Assembly: GCA_938041455.1 (NCBI GenBank)
Contig: CALITO010000008.1
Location: forward strand, 297,965-361,964
DNA: 64,000 nt
DNA from: an uncultured bacterium
GTDB lineage: Bacteria > Armatimonadota > JACIXR01
Direction of reading: 5' to 3'
Part shown: positions 24,615 to 32,874 of the stretch, one piece after another
Position numbering within the stretch: position 1 is the first letter of the stretch
Layout: every line of letters starts with the position of its first letter
Made by a program: the position numbers and the translations under genes
The notes under the pieces: model-generated
The model's database searches: none
The model's input: only the letters and a program-made list of their open reading frames with translations
What the model was told of the DNA's origin: nothing

Positions 24615-27600
24615 ATGTCTCTATGTAATTGGATAAAGGGGACGGGGAAATTATTGATCGCCTTTCTCTTAAGACTTATTATGGTAAAGATGCATTTTAA
24701 AAGAATTATGTCTCCGCCAATTATTAAAACTTCCCTAATTTGTAGGGGAAGAGGGTTTCTTTTTGTTCTATTTATACTTATCGCGTTCTTAGATGGAAGG
24801 AAGACGCTACCAGATTCCGTAAAATATGGAGATGAAGCGGAAATGGTGTTCGTTCCAGCGGGTAGCTTTCTTATGGGGTCTGAAGAAGATGAAGAGGCAC
24901 CGCTTCACAGCCGATATTTAAACGCTTTTTACATAGACCGCTACGAGGTGAGCAATGCTCAATATGCGAAGTTCGTGGCGGAGACTGGCTACCCTCCGCC
25001 TCCCCACTGGAAGGGCAAAGTTCCTCCGCCGGGAGAGGAGAACCTACCCGTTACGAATGTTTCTTGGTTTGACGCTATGCGCTACGCTATTTGGGCGGGG
25101 AAGCGCCTTCCCACCGAGGCGGAATGGGAAAAGGCAGCCAGGGGAACGGCGGGCAGAAAATTTCCCTGGGGAAACCAAGATGAACCTATGAGAAGAAATC
25201 TTTCAACTGATATCCTGGAACCAGTGGATACATTTCCTCAAGGTATTTCTCCCTATGGGTGTTTTAACATGGCTGGGAATGTTTGGGAATGGACTGCAGA
25301 TTGGTACGATGCTTACCCCGGTTCCCACTTCAAATCACCCCATTTTGGGAAGAAATACAAGGTCATCAAGGGCGGAGGAGCTATTGGAATCTACCCCATT
25401 CCAAACACTGGACACTGTGCCCAGCGAGCTCGTCTTCTTCCTTACGGATATTACGATGGCGTGGGTTTCCGCTGCGTCAAGGATGTGAGTCCTCAAAATG
25501 CTCCCTATGACCCTTTGAAACTGCTTCAAGAAGCAGAGAAGATGCTTAACCGTCCCCTGCCTCCATCTTTTCCTCTTTCTTATGAGAAGGAGTTTCAAGA
25601 TTATCTTAATAAGGGATGTATTCCAATAAAGATCGATGGAGCACCAGGACAAGGGGGTTATGTGCGAGCAGGGATTCCATTCCCAAAGGGCTTATTGGAC
25701 GATTTAAGACGATTGAGAATCTCCACTCCTCAGGGTGTTCGCCCCTTACAAGCTAAACAGATCAATCTTTGGGAGGATGGATCAATCTCATGGGCACTCC
25801 TTGATTTTCCAGCTAAAGCGGGTGAGACCCTTGAACTGCTAATACTGCCCAGAAGAGATGTTCTCGCTTATCCTTACCCCCTTGTTTCAATGAAACAGGA
25901 AGGGGAAATAACCGTTGATACAGGCAAGTTGATATTGCGTATATCCAAAGACAACTTTTTAGAAGTCCAGGGAAAGGATGGGAAAATGCTTATAAAGGGT
26001 TTAGATATATCACTGAAATTGTTAAAAGAAGGAAGGGAAATATCAATATATCCTTACCTTTTAGAGAAAATAGAGGTTGAGGAAGGCTCTTTGCATAGCA
26101 TCATTTGCCTAAAAGGTAGATTTGCCAAAGAGGATGGTTCTCTTTTTCCCTTCCTTTATGATATTGAAATTCACGCCTTCTCTAATTCTACTAACATTCA
26201 TCTTTCACTAAGGCTCACCCATTACGCTCCAAGGGAGGAAGAACCTCTTCTTATTTCCTCTATAAGGTTAAGATGCCTTTTGAACGAAAAGCTTTCAAAG
26301 GCTATATTGGGTGGGGATGGGGAGGAGATAGAGCTTCCCTTTGATAACGAAATAGAGTTGGTGCAGGAAAGAGCTTGGAACTATAAGATAAAGGCGGATG
26401 GGCGATTAGCAAAAGAAGGGATAAGAGCAGACGGTTGGGAGAGTGTGAAATTGGGAAAAGTAAGTATAATTATGGGGGTGAGACATTTCTGGGAAAATCA
26501 CCCAATCGCTCTTTTTGTAACATATAATTCAGTTGGTTTAAATCTATGGGCAGGGAAGGAACCATTGGAATGGGAAGGAGGCCTGGCTAAAACCTACGAT
26601 ATTTATCTTGATTTTCCCGAAGGAAAATCGAAATGGTTTTCTCAGCCCCTGGTTGCAATTCTCCCTCCCGCTTGGATAGCTGGGACGAAAGTGTTGGGCG
26701 ATCTACTGCCAAAAGGAGAAGAGTCGCTAAGGTTATTTCCTTATTGGGAGGCGATGTTGGAAAACAGTGGGAGAAAATGGGCGAGAGGAATGGCTACAGG
26801 AATGCGAGATTTCGGTGATGCATATTACGGTGGTCCCTATAAGGGGAAAAATTCCTACGCTAATTTAGAATATGATACCCCCTTGAACTTCTTAATTCAG
26901 TTCCTACGAACGGGAGAGAGGTGGTATATGGATGTAGGGGAAGCACAAGTGAGGCATCAAAGGGATATAGACATTGACCACTATACGGGACGTCAATGGA
27001 AACACAGTCCCTTACACACCACGACGGAGGCCGACTTAGGGCATATTTTCCTTAGGGGGTTGCTTCTTCATTACCTCTTGACCGGTGAGCGACGCTCCCT
27101 TGAATCAGCGGAGGAAATCGGGAAATGGTTAACACCACGAGTAGAAAGATTAGAAGGTATGGGGAACGAGAGACAGATAGGTTGGTCGCTCTATGCCTTA
27201 TGCGAGTTATACAAAGTGACCAGGAATAAAACATACCTGACCGCAGGGGATGAGGCCTCAATAAAGCTTGCAAAAGGTCAATCCCCCACGGGGCGCTTCA
27301 ACATCCGTTGGGATAACCGCATATCTTTCTTCAATGGCATAGCTATGACAGGTCTTTTGAATGTTTACCTTCTCACAGGGAGAGAGGAAATATATCAAGC
27401 AGTTCATAAGCTTGCCCAGCGCACGCTCGGTTTCTACCCTGAATATGCTTGCAGAACTCTTGATGCTCTTTCTTATTTAGCAGAGAAAACGAAGGACCCT
27501 CGTTTCTGGGACCTTATAGAACGCACATGGGAAACATCTATGGATTATCTATTGCCAAGAAATGCCCTACCAGCGGGGACCTTCTCCTGGCAGTTCATCC

Positions 27601-28259
27601 ACTTTATGGGTAAATATCGCTTCCCATTTCTCATTTCAGATTTAAACGAACCTAAAATCTCCAAATCTACAGGTTGGCGCTCCCTCCGTCTCAAGGGAGA
27701 AAAGATAGAACTTCTTCCCCAAGGTAAGGGAATCCTGATGATTATTTTGGAAGGATTAGAAGAGGGAGATGTAACTGTATATGATGGGCAGGGAAAGATT
27801 AAGAGAAGATATGAGTTAAAGGGAGAGAAAATATTCAAGAGGGCGACAATTCACATAGAAGGGGGGTATAAAGTCTTGCTTTTATCTTCTCAGCGTGCTA
27901 TCTGGGAGGTTCATTACGAGCCGACAATCGAGTTGAAAATTTATGATCCAGATTTTGTCAATCTTCCCAACATCTATCCTAAGGCATACTGTGATGTTGC
28001 GGAAGGAGCAAAGTTGGTAAGGCTGCGCGTGAGAATGGAAGGAGAAGGATTTCACAAGGCTGTTATCTATGAGCCGGAAGGAAGAATCGTGGCGGTAGGT
28101 GAAAAATTCATAGACCTCGGAGATGTAAATGCCTATGAGATGGAGATAACAGCACCGGTAAAAGAAGGAATACCTCGGAAGGGCTGGGCAGTAGAAATAT
28201 ATGATTGCGATGTATTAGAGGTGGAGGGATTGTCCCCCTTAGTGTCAGCCGGATTCTGA
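24615..28259 (+). CDS. Secreted fusion of an FGE-sulfatase-like domain with a PcRGLX/YetA-like polysaccharide-lyase-type protein
   Basis: 1214 residues from the first ATG. The signal-like hydrophobic stretch is at about 47-60, and later ATGs (for example residue 32) are possible starts; none has a good Shine-Dalgarno site. About 70-300 is an FGE-sulfatase fold: MVFVPAGSFLMGS, RLPTEAEWEKAARG, GNVWEWTADWYDAYPG and VGFRCV. The two active-site Cys of formylglycine-generating enzyme are not seen, so it is probably structural or binding. About 335-430 resembles the N-terminal RIFT barrel of PcRGLX/YetA proteins (LWEDGSISWALLDFPA). A helical toroid-like region follows (about 740-1000) and a beta-rich end. 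I infer cleavage of an acidic polysaccharide. It converges on the SIS gene with a 15-base overlap. Confidence 0.65.
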   Translation: MSLCNWIKGTGKLLIAFLLRLIMVKMHFKRIMSPPIIKTSLICRGRGFLFVLFILIAFLDGRKTLPDSVKYGDEAEMVFVPAGSFLMGSEEDEEAPLHSRYLNAFYIDRYEVSNAQYAKFVAETGYPPPPHWKGKVPPPGEENLPVTNVSWFDAMRYAIWAGKRLPTEAEWEKAARGTAGRKFPWGNQDEPMRRNLSTDILEPVDTFPQGISPYGCFNMAGNVWEWTADWYDAYPGSHFKSPHFGKKYKVIKGGGAIGIYPIPNTGHCAQRARLLPYGYYDGVGFRCVKDVSPQNAPYDPLKLLQEAEKMLNRPLPPSFPLSYEKEFQDYLNKGCIPIKIDGAPGQGGYVRAGIPFPKGLLDDLRRLRISTPQGVRPLQAKQINLWEDGSISWALLDFPAKAGETLELLILPRRDVLAYPYPLVSMKQEGEITVDTGKLILRISKDNFLEVQGKDGKMLIKGLDISLKLLKEGREISIYPYLLEKIEVEEGSLHSIICLKGRFAKEDGSLFPFLYDIEIHAFSNSTNIHLSLRLTHYAPREEEPLLISSIRLRCLLNEKLSKAILGGDGEEIELPFDNEIELVQERAWNYKIKADGRLAKEGIRADGWESVKLGKVSIIMGVRHFWENHPIALFVTYNSVGLNLWAGKEPLEWEGGLAKTYDIYLDFPEGKSKWFSQPLVAILPPAWIAGTKVLGDLLPKGEESLRLFPYWEAMLENSGRKWARGMATGMRDFGDAYYGGPYKGKNSYANLEYDTPLNFLIQFLRTGERWYMDVGEAQVRHQRDIDIDHYTGRQWKHSPLHTTTEADLGHIFLRGLLLHYLLTGERRSLESAEEIGKWLTPRVERLEGMGNERQIGWSLYALCELYKVTRNKTYLTAGDEASIKLAKGQSPTGRFNIRWDNRISFFNGIAMTGLLNVYLLTGREEIYQAVHKLAQRTLGFYPEYACRTLDALSYLAEKTKDPRFWDLIERTWETSMDYLLPRNALPAGTFSWQFIHFMGKYRFPFLISDLNEPKISKSTGWRSLRLKGEKIELLPQGKGILMIILEGLEEGDVTVYDGQGKIKRRYELKGEKIFKRATIHIEGGYKVLLLSSQRAIWEVHYEPTIELKIYDPDFVNLPNIYPKAYCDVAEGAKLVRLRVRMEGEGFHKAVIYEPEGRIVAVGEKFIDLGDVNAYEMEITAPVKEGIPRKGWAVEIYDCDVLEVEGLSPLVSAGF

Positions 28260-28988
28260 AATACCCGCTCTTGCTTTCTCTAACCTTTCCCTATAAAGTG
28301 CCTCCACTCGCTTGTTATGCTCGGGACCACCGTCTATGTTGGCACTAAGGTAAAGAGGGGGTTCTATCCCCATTTGCCCGAGGCGATTTGCAGCTTCAAC
28401 CACCATAGCTTGAATTATCGCAGCGCCGATAACACCAGATGTGGCACCGGCGGGAACATTCGTGCCCTCCACCTTCATTATGGCATCTCCCAACTCACCG
28501 CAATTGTCTATGACTATATCCGCTATTTCAAAAAGCCTCTTGCCACTGGAATGACGAGAGGTTACGGAGCGGGAGTGGTTAAGATTGGTTATGGCAATAA
28601 CTGTTAACCCCATTTCCTTTGCTTGAAGGGCGACATCTATGGTAAAGGGATTCCGCCCGGAGTTAGACACAACAACTATAAGGGAATGGGAGGGAAAACG
28701 GAACTTCTTCATAATCTCCCTACCTGGTCCTTCTTCTTGCTCTGGTCCCTCAGGGATAGCATCAGCAGGGATGAATCCCCCTGCCCTTCCCACTCCCTCA
28801 AGTGCTATCATTCTTGCATGTCCTGAACCACAGAAGTAAATTATACCCCCTTTGGCAATTGTTTCTGCCATAGCCCTGCCTCCTGCTTCTATATTTTCTC
28901 CCTGCGTGGTCTTTACCTTCTCGATTAGTTCCTTTACTCTCTCCAGATAATCTAAACCGCCTGCCAAGTTTTTCAACCTCCTTATCAT
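28245..28988 (-). CDS. SIS-domain sugar-phosphate isomerase/binding protein
   Basis: A 247-residue cytoplasmic protein with a SIS fold: GGIIYFCGSGHARMIALEG (phosphosugar loop 1) and LIVVVSNSGRNPFTIDVALQ (loop 2). It resembles the UPF0309 type of bacterial SIS proteins; an aldose-ketose isomerase or an amino sugar phosphate enzyme is likely, but no reaction is proven. The ATG overlaps the stop of the kinase-like gene by one base. AAGGAGG lies inside the first codons, nine bases before an in-frame TTG at 28967, so the true start may be that TTG (MAGGLDYLERV). With the GlcNAc-kinase-like gene it forms a small amino sugar pair. Confidence 0.75.
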   Translation of the reverse strand: MIRRLKNLAGGLDYLERVKELIEKVKTTQGENIEAGGRAMAETIAKGGIIYFCGSGHARMIALEGVGRAGGFIPADAIPEGPEQEEGPGREIMKKFRFPSHSLIVVVSNSGRNPFTIDVALQAKEMGLTVIAITNLNHSRSVTSRHSSGKRLFEIADIVIDNCGELGDAIMKVEGTNVPAGATSGVIGAAIIQAMVVEAANRLGQMGIEPPLYLSANIDGGPEHNKRVEALYRERLEKARAGISESG

Positions 28989-29929
28989 TATTTATATATT
29001 TCATTTATTACTTTCAATTTCTCCCTCATCTCGGGGGGAACCTCTTCGCCTTCTACCTCCTTTGCAAGTATAAAGGCACCTGCTAAGGGTTCGAGGGGCG
29101 AATAATCAATGGGAGCATAAGGATAGATCCTTTTTATCCTTCTTTTGAATGAGAAGAAAACCTCCCTGGAACGGAAAACACCACCTCCCACAAAGAAAGA
29201 GGGGGTATTCAGTCCTAAGACCTCGGCAGCACGCAGGGCGGAGCTGGCGAGGCGTCTTCCAGCTTCATAAAGGATCTCTCTGCACACTTTTTCCTCCCTG
29301 CACTCCCAAACGAGCTGAGATAAAGCGGATATCTGGTGTCTCTTGACATTTTCCGTGTGAAGATGATGGATAAGTTCGCTCAAGGAATGGGCAGAGAAAT
29401 GTTCCATAACTTTCTTTGCAAGTTGAGGGCAGTTGACCTTACCTAAGAAATGTTTCCCCACAGCTCTTAAAGCCATAAGCCCTATATCCGTAGCTGAGCC
29501 TTCGTCTCCAAGGAGGGGACCGAGTCCATCTATTATCCTCTTATTCCCTTGAGAATCCTGGGCTACAGCGAAGCATCCCGTCCCTGCCCTCACAACCACT
29601 CCCTCTTTACCCTTGGGCAAGGAAGCACTCAATGCTGTCTCTACATCGCCTGTCTCGTAGATTTTCCAACCGGAGAATAGTTTCTCCAACTCCCTTCTTG
29701 TGTTAGGGGTTCCTCCACCGCCCGTGATTATCGAACCCTGTGAATGAGGGGGAAGCTTTTTTGCCACATTAGTGATGGCTTCAACGATCGTTTTCTTTGC
29801 TTCCTCCCAGCCGATAAAGAGGGGATTTGAAGGTCCCTCCTTAGCCCAACATAAAAGATTCCCTTCTTCATCCCAGAGAGCAGATAGTGTTTTGGTGCCT
29901 CCTCCGTCAACCCCTATTATGAACCTCAT
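28988..29929 (-). CDS. N-acetylglucosamine kinase-like ATPase (BadF/BadG/BcrA/BcrD family)
   Basis: A 313-residue member of the ASKHA fold. Phosphate 1 is IGVDGGGTKTLSALWD at the N-terminus; a GTGCFAV loop and GLGPLLGDEGSATDIG (about 135-150) match the GlcNAc-kinase branch. It most likely phosphorylates N-acetylglucosamine or a similar amino sugar with ATP. I use the ATG at 29929, 4 bases after the upstream stop; a TTG at 29947 would add six residues. It is followed by the SIS gene with a one-base overlap and preceded by the oxidoreductase beta subunit, so all three probably share the promoter at 30688-30715. Confidence 0.8.
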   Translation of the reverse strand: MRFIIGVDGGGTKTLSALWDEEGNLLCWAKEGPSNPLFIGWEEAKKTIVEAITNVAKKLPPHSQGSIITGGGGTPNTRRELEKLFSGWKIYETGDVETALSASLPKGKEGVVVRAGTGCFAVAQDSQGNKRIIDGLGPLLGDEGSATDIGLMALRAVGKHFLGKVNCPQLAKKVMEHFSAHSLSELIHHLHTENVKRHQISALSQLVWECREEKVCREILYEAGRRLASSALRAAEVLGLNTPSFFVGGGVFRSREVFFSFKRRIKRIYPYAPIDYSPLEPLAGAFILAKEVEGEEVPPEMREKLKVINEIYK

Positions 29930-29933
29930 AATT

Positions 29934-30668
29934 TCACTTGGATACAAACTCTCCCAGAGGATAATAGGGAATCATATTCTCTTCTACCCATTTGAGGGCA
30001 TCTATCGGTTTGAGCCCGAGTATAAAGGGGCAAGCAGAAAGCATTTCCACCAGGGAGAACCCTTTTCCTTCCATCTGGGTTTGGAAAGCTTTGAGGACCG
30101 CTTTCTTGGCCTGGAGAACATAGTGAGGATTGGTCAGGGCTACCCTCGTTATATAAGCTGGACCATCAAGGGTAGCAAGAAGTTCACAAACTCTTATGGG
30201 ATAACCCTCCCTCTGAGAATCTCTTCCGTAGGGGGAGGTTGTGGTTTTCTGTCCGAGGATGGTTGTAGGTGCCATCTGACCACCCGTCATTCCATAGACG
30301 GCGTTGTTTATAAAGAAAACAGTTATTTTTTCTCCCCTCGCCGCAGCGTGGACGATTTCTGCCATACCGATTGAGGCGAGGTCACCATCGCCCTGGTAAG
30401 CGAAGACGATGCTATGAGGGAGAGCACGCTTGACGCCTGTAGCTACGGCGGGAGCTCTACCATGTGCCGCTTCGATCATATCGCATTCGAAGAAATCATA
30501 GGCAAAGACTGCACACCCCACAGGGCAAATACCTATCGTTTTCTCAAGTATACCAAGCTCCTCTATAGCTTCCGCTATCAAGCGATGGGCTATCCCATGG
30601 GTGCATCCAGGGCAATAGGTGAAGTCAACATCCGATAAGACCTTAGAACGAGCAAATATTTTCTCCAT
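29934..30668 (-). CDS. 2-oxoacid:ferredoxin oxidoreductase, beta (TPP-binding) subunit
   Basis: A 244-residue subunit that binds thiamine diphosphate and an iron-sulfur cluster. CPGCTHG (Cys19, Cys22) and the later Cys residues fit cluster binding, HGRAPAVATGVKRA and YQGDGDLASIG are the TPP and Mg sites, FFINNAVYGMTGGQ follows. The form resembles the 2-oxoisovalerate/2-oxoglutarate class (Vor/Kor). With alpha (34799-35848) and delta (35853-36056) it should oxidise 2-oxoacids to acyl-CoA with reduced ferredoxin. It is separated from them by two secreted polysaccharide genes and has its own promoter. No gamma subunit gene follows; a GlcNAc-kinase-like gene does. Confidence 0.88.
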   Translation of the reverse strand: MEKIFARSKVLSDVDFTYCPGCTHGIAHRLIAEAIEELGILEKTIGICPVGCAVFAYDFFECDMIEAAHGRAPAVATGVKRALPHSIVFAYQGDGDLASIGMAEIVHAAARGEKITVFFINNAVYGMTGGQMAPTTILGQKTTTSPYGRDSQREGYPIRVCELLATLDGPAYITRVALTNPHYVLQAKKAVLKAFQTQMEGKGFSLVEMLSACPFILGLKPIDALKWVEENMIPYYPLGEFVSK

Positions 30669-30687
30669 AATTCCTCCTCAAATCTAC

Positions 30688-30715
30688 ATTATATCAAATA
30701 AGTGAAACTGCTCAA
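30688..30715 (-). promoter_or_regulatory. Extended -10 promoter for the oxidoreductase beta subunit
   Basis: On the minus strand TTGAGC (30710-30715) and a 16-base spacer precede a perfect TATAAT (30688-30693) with the extended element TG one base before it. The -10 box ends 19 bases before the ATG; GAGGAGG lies between, so the leader is short (about 12 bases) with a strong ribosome binding site. Confidence 0.65.
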
Positions 30716-30856
30716 AATCATTAATGTGGTTTTGTTGACAATTCAAAGAACATTCACCTCCCCCTGAAGGTATGGTGGAGTGTGTAGAGAAATATAGCAT
30801 TTAGACATTCTTAGAAGGAGATTGTTTCTCTTACTTTTTGTAAAGTTGGTTATTCC

Positions 30857-30910
30857 AAAAGGAAAGGGAGGAAACCGCTGAAGAGGAGAACGTCGTTCCC
30901 CCTTCCCTTT
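30857..30910 (-). terminator. Possible hairpin terminator after the GH55-like gene
   Basis: On the minus strand AAAGGGAAGG (30901-30910) can pair, with one bulge, with CCTCCCTTT downstream, which is followed by CCTTTT. A smaller hairpin lies in the loop. It falls in the 262-base gap 30669-30930, which otherwise holds only the beta subunit promoter; I see no gene there. The T run is broken, so the call is weak. Confidence 0.3.
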
Positions 30911-30930
30911 ATTCAACAAAACCATAAATG

Positions 30931-32874
30931 TCATTCTTTTAACCAGGCCCCAATAACTCTCCAACGTGTTAGGTCAGGTTTATCTCTGGGCCATTCTTCT
31001 TTCTCCATCTCCTCTCCGCTGAGCACACCGTTATGGGCACCTAGCCAAGCGAGAGAGAAAATTTCTATCCTTTCCCCTTTATCTACTCGTATAAAAGCTG
31101 GACGCATCTCTTCCCAATTCCCCGAAAGCACGCCGTAAACTGTTATATCTCTGCAGTTATCTATCCATAGTGAAGCTGGGTAATCGTTCTCAAATTGAAC
31201 GAGACAAATAATTGCCTTGGATGCATTTCGTAATATTACGGGGAATTCGCTAAAATGCTCGTGCTGCCAGCTATAAAACCACTTGCGTCCCTCAGAGGTG
31301 ATGATTGCACCAGTTTTTCCCGATATCGCGCCACCTTCAGTAGGCCACCACAAGTTCTCAAAGAAGCCACCACCCTTACCACTTACCTTCCAGATGAAGG
31401 GCTGAGAAGGTGTGGCCATAAGATAGACATCGACCATTTGGGATTTCTCGCCTACCCGCCACTCAAAGTAGTAGGCACCCTTTGGGTCACCCTCCATTCG
31501 GAAGAAGAGGTTGACAATTGTGAGCCTCCCTTCAGGGTCATTGGGTGTTTCTATTAATGGATGGGGATCAGTAGGATCGTTAAATTTAGGGGAATCGGTG
31601 TGGAAGACAATCGCTGCCGGATGTTCTCCAAAAAGCTTAGAGTTTGGTTTCAGATGGAGTGTGTCGGAGACAATATAATTGCCGGAAGGGAAGAAAAGCT
31701 CCTCACACAGGTTAATTGCTTTCTGGATAGCATAGGTATCGTCTTTATCATCGTCGGGGATTGCACCGAACTCGGTTACGCTTCTTATCTTGTTGCTCAT
31801 TTTGGGGAATTTTGGAGAAGGAAGACTTCTTATATCGCCACTGTAAGAGAAGGAAGGTGATTTCTTGCCATTAAGATATATTTCTTCACTTAAGATCCAG
31901 CGTCCTATTCTACCTTGTGCGGCGGGAAGGTGTCCTTTTACAATCTGGTCCACTCCTTCGCTTGTGATGTTTTGGAGGAAAAGCGAGGCAGGTTTTGGCT
32001 CTGCTATAATGGCTGTTCCATTACTTATATTCTTGAAAGACGAATCTATCAAGCTTATACAATTGCCTCCCCTTATTTCCAAGCCGGAAGGAACATTTGA
32101 TATGGATAGGTCGAGGAAGACGAAGTTCCAGACACCGGTTAAGCGGATGGCATAAAGGCTCTGTTGAGAGAATTTGGCAGAGCGGATGAGGAACTGGCTC
32201 GTTTGGTCAACCTCCCACCCCCTTTGTCCTCCCACGATATTTATATCGGAGATAACACCTCCACCTCCCCAAAGAGAAGTTTTTATACAAGCATAAGCAT
32301 CGCCTCCGTCGATTTCCACATTCCTCAAAGCGGTTCCTTGTGCAACGCACCAATATATAGCAATAGCTCCTGGATTGCCTTTTCCCACTTTGATTTTTAT
32401 ATTTCGCAAACTTGTATAAAATGTGTTGTTGGTTGAACCCCCCAATGTATCGAGTCGGGTGCGCCAGTCTCGGGTCTTCGGATCAATTCCCCAACCATTG
32501 GCTGTGACTATGAGGGGTTTGGGATCTTCAGGGTTTGTGAAACCTGTGGTTTGGGAAGGCAGAAAAAGGACAGGAGGGTTCTCAGTATCACCGATAAGAT
32601 GAGTTCCCTTCCAGATGATAAGTGTGTCTGTAATGCGATATATTCCAGGAGGGATATAGACCGTCCCATGTCGTTTTTCTCCTTCCACGCCCACGCCATA
32701 ATCCAAAGCCCTTATGAAAGCGGTGGTATCATCCGTAACTCCATCGCCTTTTGCGCCGAAATCCTTGACATTACGGAACATCTTTCCATGGGGGAGATTG
32801 GCATATACATCTCCACCTGCTACACTTGTCAAGATGATAGCGGCAAATCCTATAAGTAAAAAAATCATTGCCAT
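30931..32874 (-). CDS. Secreted tandem beta-helix protein, GH55/pectate-lyase-3-like
   Basis: A 647-residue exported protein with a signal peptide (MAMIFLLIGFAAIILTSVAGG). Two pectate_lyase_3-type repeats begin with FGAKGDGVTDDTTAF (about 39-53) and FGAIPDDDKDDTYAIQKAI (about 370-388), each followed by a right-handed beta-helix. Two tandem helices are the layout of GH55 exo-beta-1,3-glucanases, so polysaccharide hydrolysis or binding outside the cell is likely; I cannot point to the catalytic Glu. The start overlaps the LamG gene by 10 bases. These two genes lie inside what is normally a continuous 2-oxoacid oxidoreductase operon. Confidence 0.75.
   Translation of the reverse strand: MAMIFLLIGFAAIILTSVAGGDVYANLPHGKMFRNVKDFGAKGDGVTDDTTAFIRALDYGVGVEGEKRHGTVYIPPGIYRITDTLIIWKGTHLIGDTENPPVLFLPSQTTGFTNPEDPKPLIVTANGWGIDPKTRDWRTRLDTLGGSTNNTFYTSLRNIKIKVGKGNPGAIAIYWCVAQGTALRNVEIDGGDAYACIKTSLWGGGGVISDINIVGGQRGWEVDQTSQFLIRSAKFSQQSLYAIRLTGVWNFVFLDLSISNVPSGLEIRGGNCISLIDSSFKNISNGTAIIAEPKPASLFLQNITSEGVDQIVKGHLPAAQGRIGRWILSEEIYLNGKKSPSFSYSGDIRSLPSPKFPKMSNKIRSVTEFGAIPDDDKDDTYAIQKAINLCEELFFPSGNYIVSDTLHLKPNSKLFGEHPAAIVFHTDSPKFNDPTDPHPLIETPNDPEGRLTIVNLFFRMEGDPKGAYYFEWRVGEKSQMVDVYLMATPSQPFIWKVSGKGGGFFENLWWPTEGGAISGKTGAIITSEGRKWFYSWQHEHFSEFPVILRNASKAIICLVQFENDYPASLWIDNCRDITVYGVLSGNWEEMRPAFIRVDKGERIEIFSLAWLGAHNGVLSGEEMEKEEWPRDKPDLTRWRVIGAWLKE

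Noticed and set aside
30911..30925. 15-base string ATTCAACAAAACCAT shared with the minus strand near 37960
   Set aside because: A match of this length in an AT-rich 64-kb window can occur by chance, and the similar flank at the first site is coding sequence.
30743..30964. 73-codon minus-strand frame in the largest gap
   Set aside because: It starts inside the GH55-like gene, has no recognisable domain, and overlaps a possible terminator.
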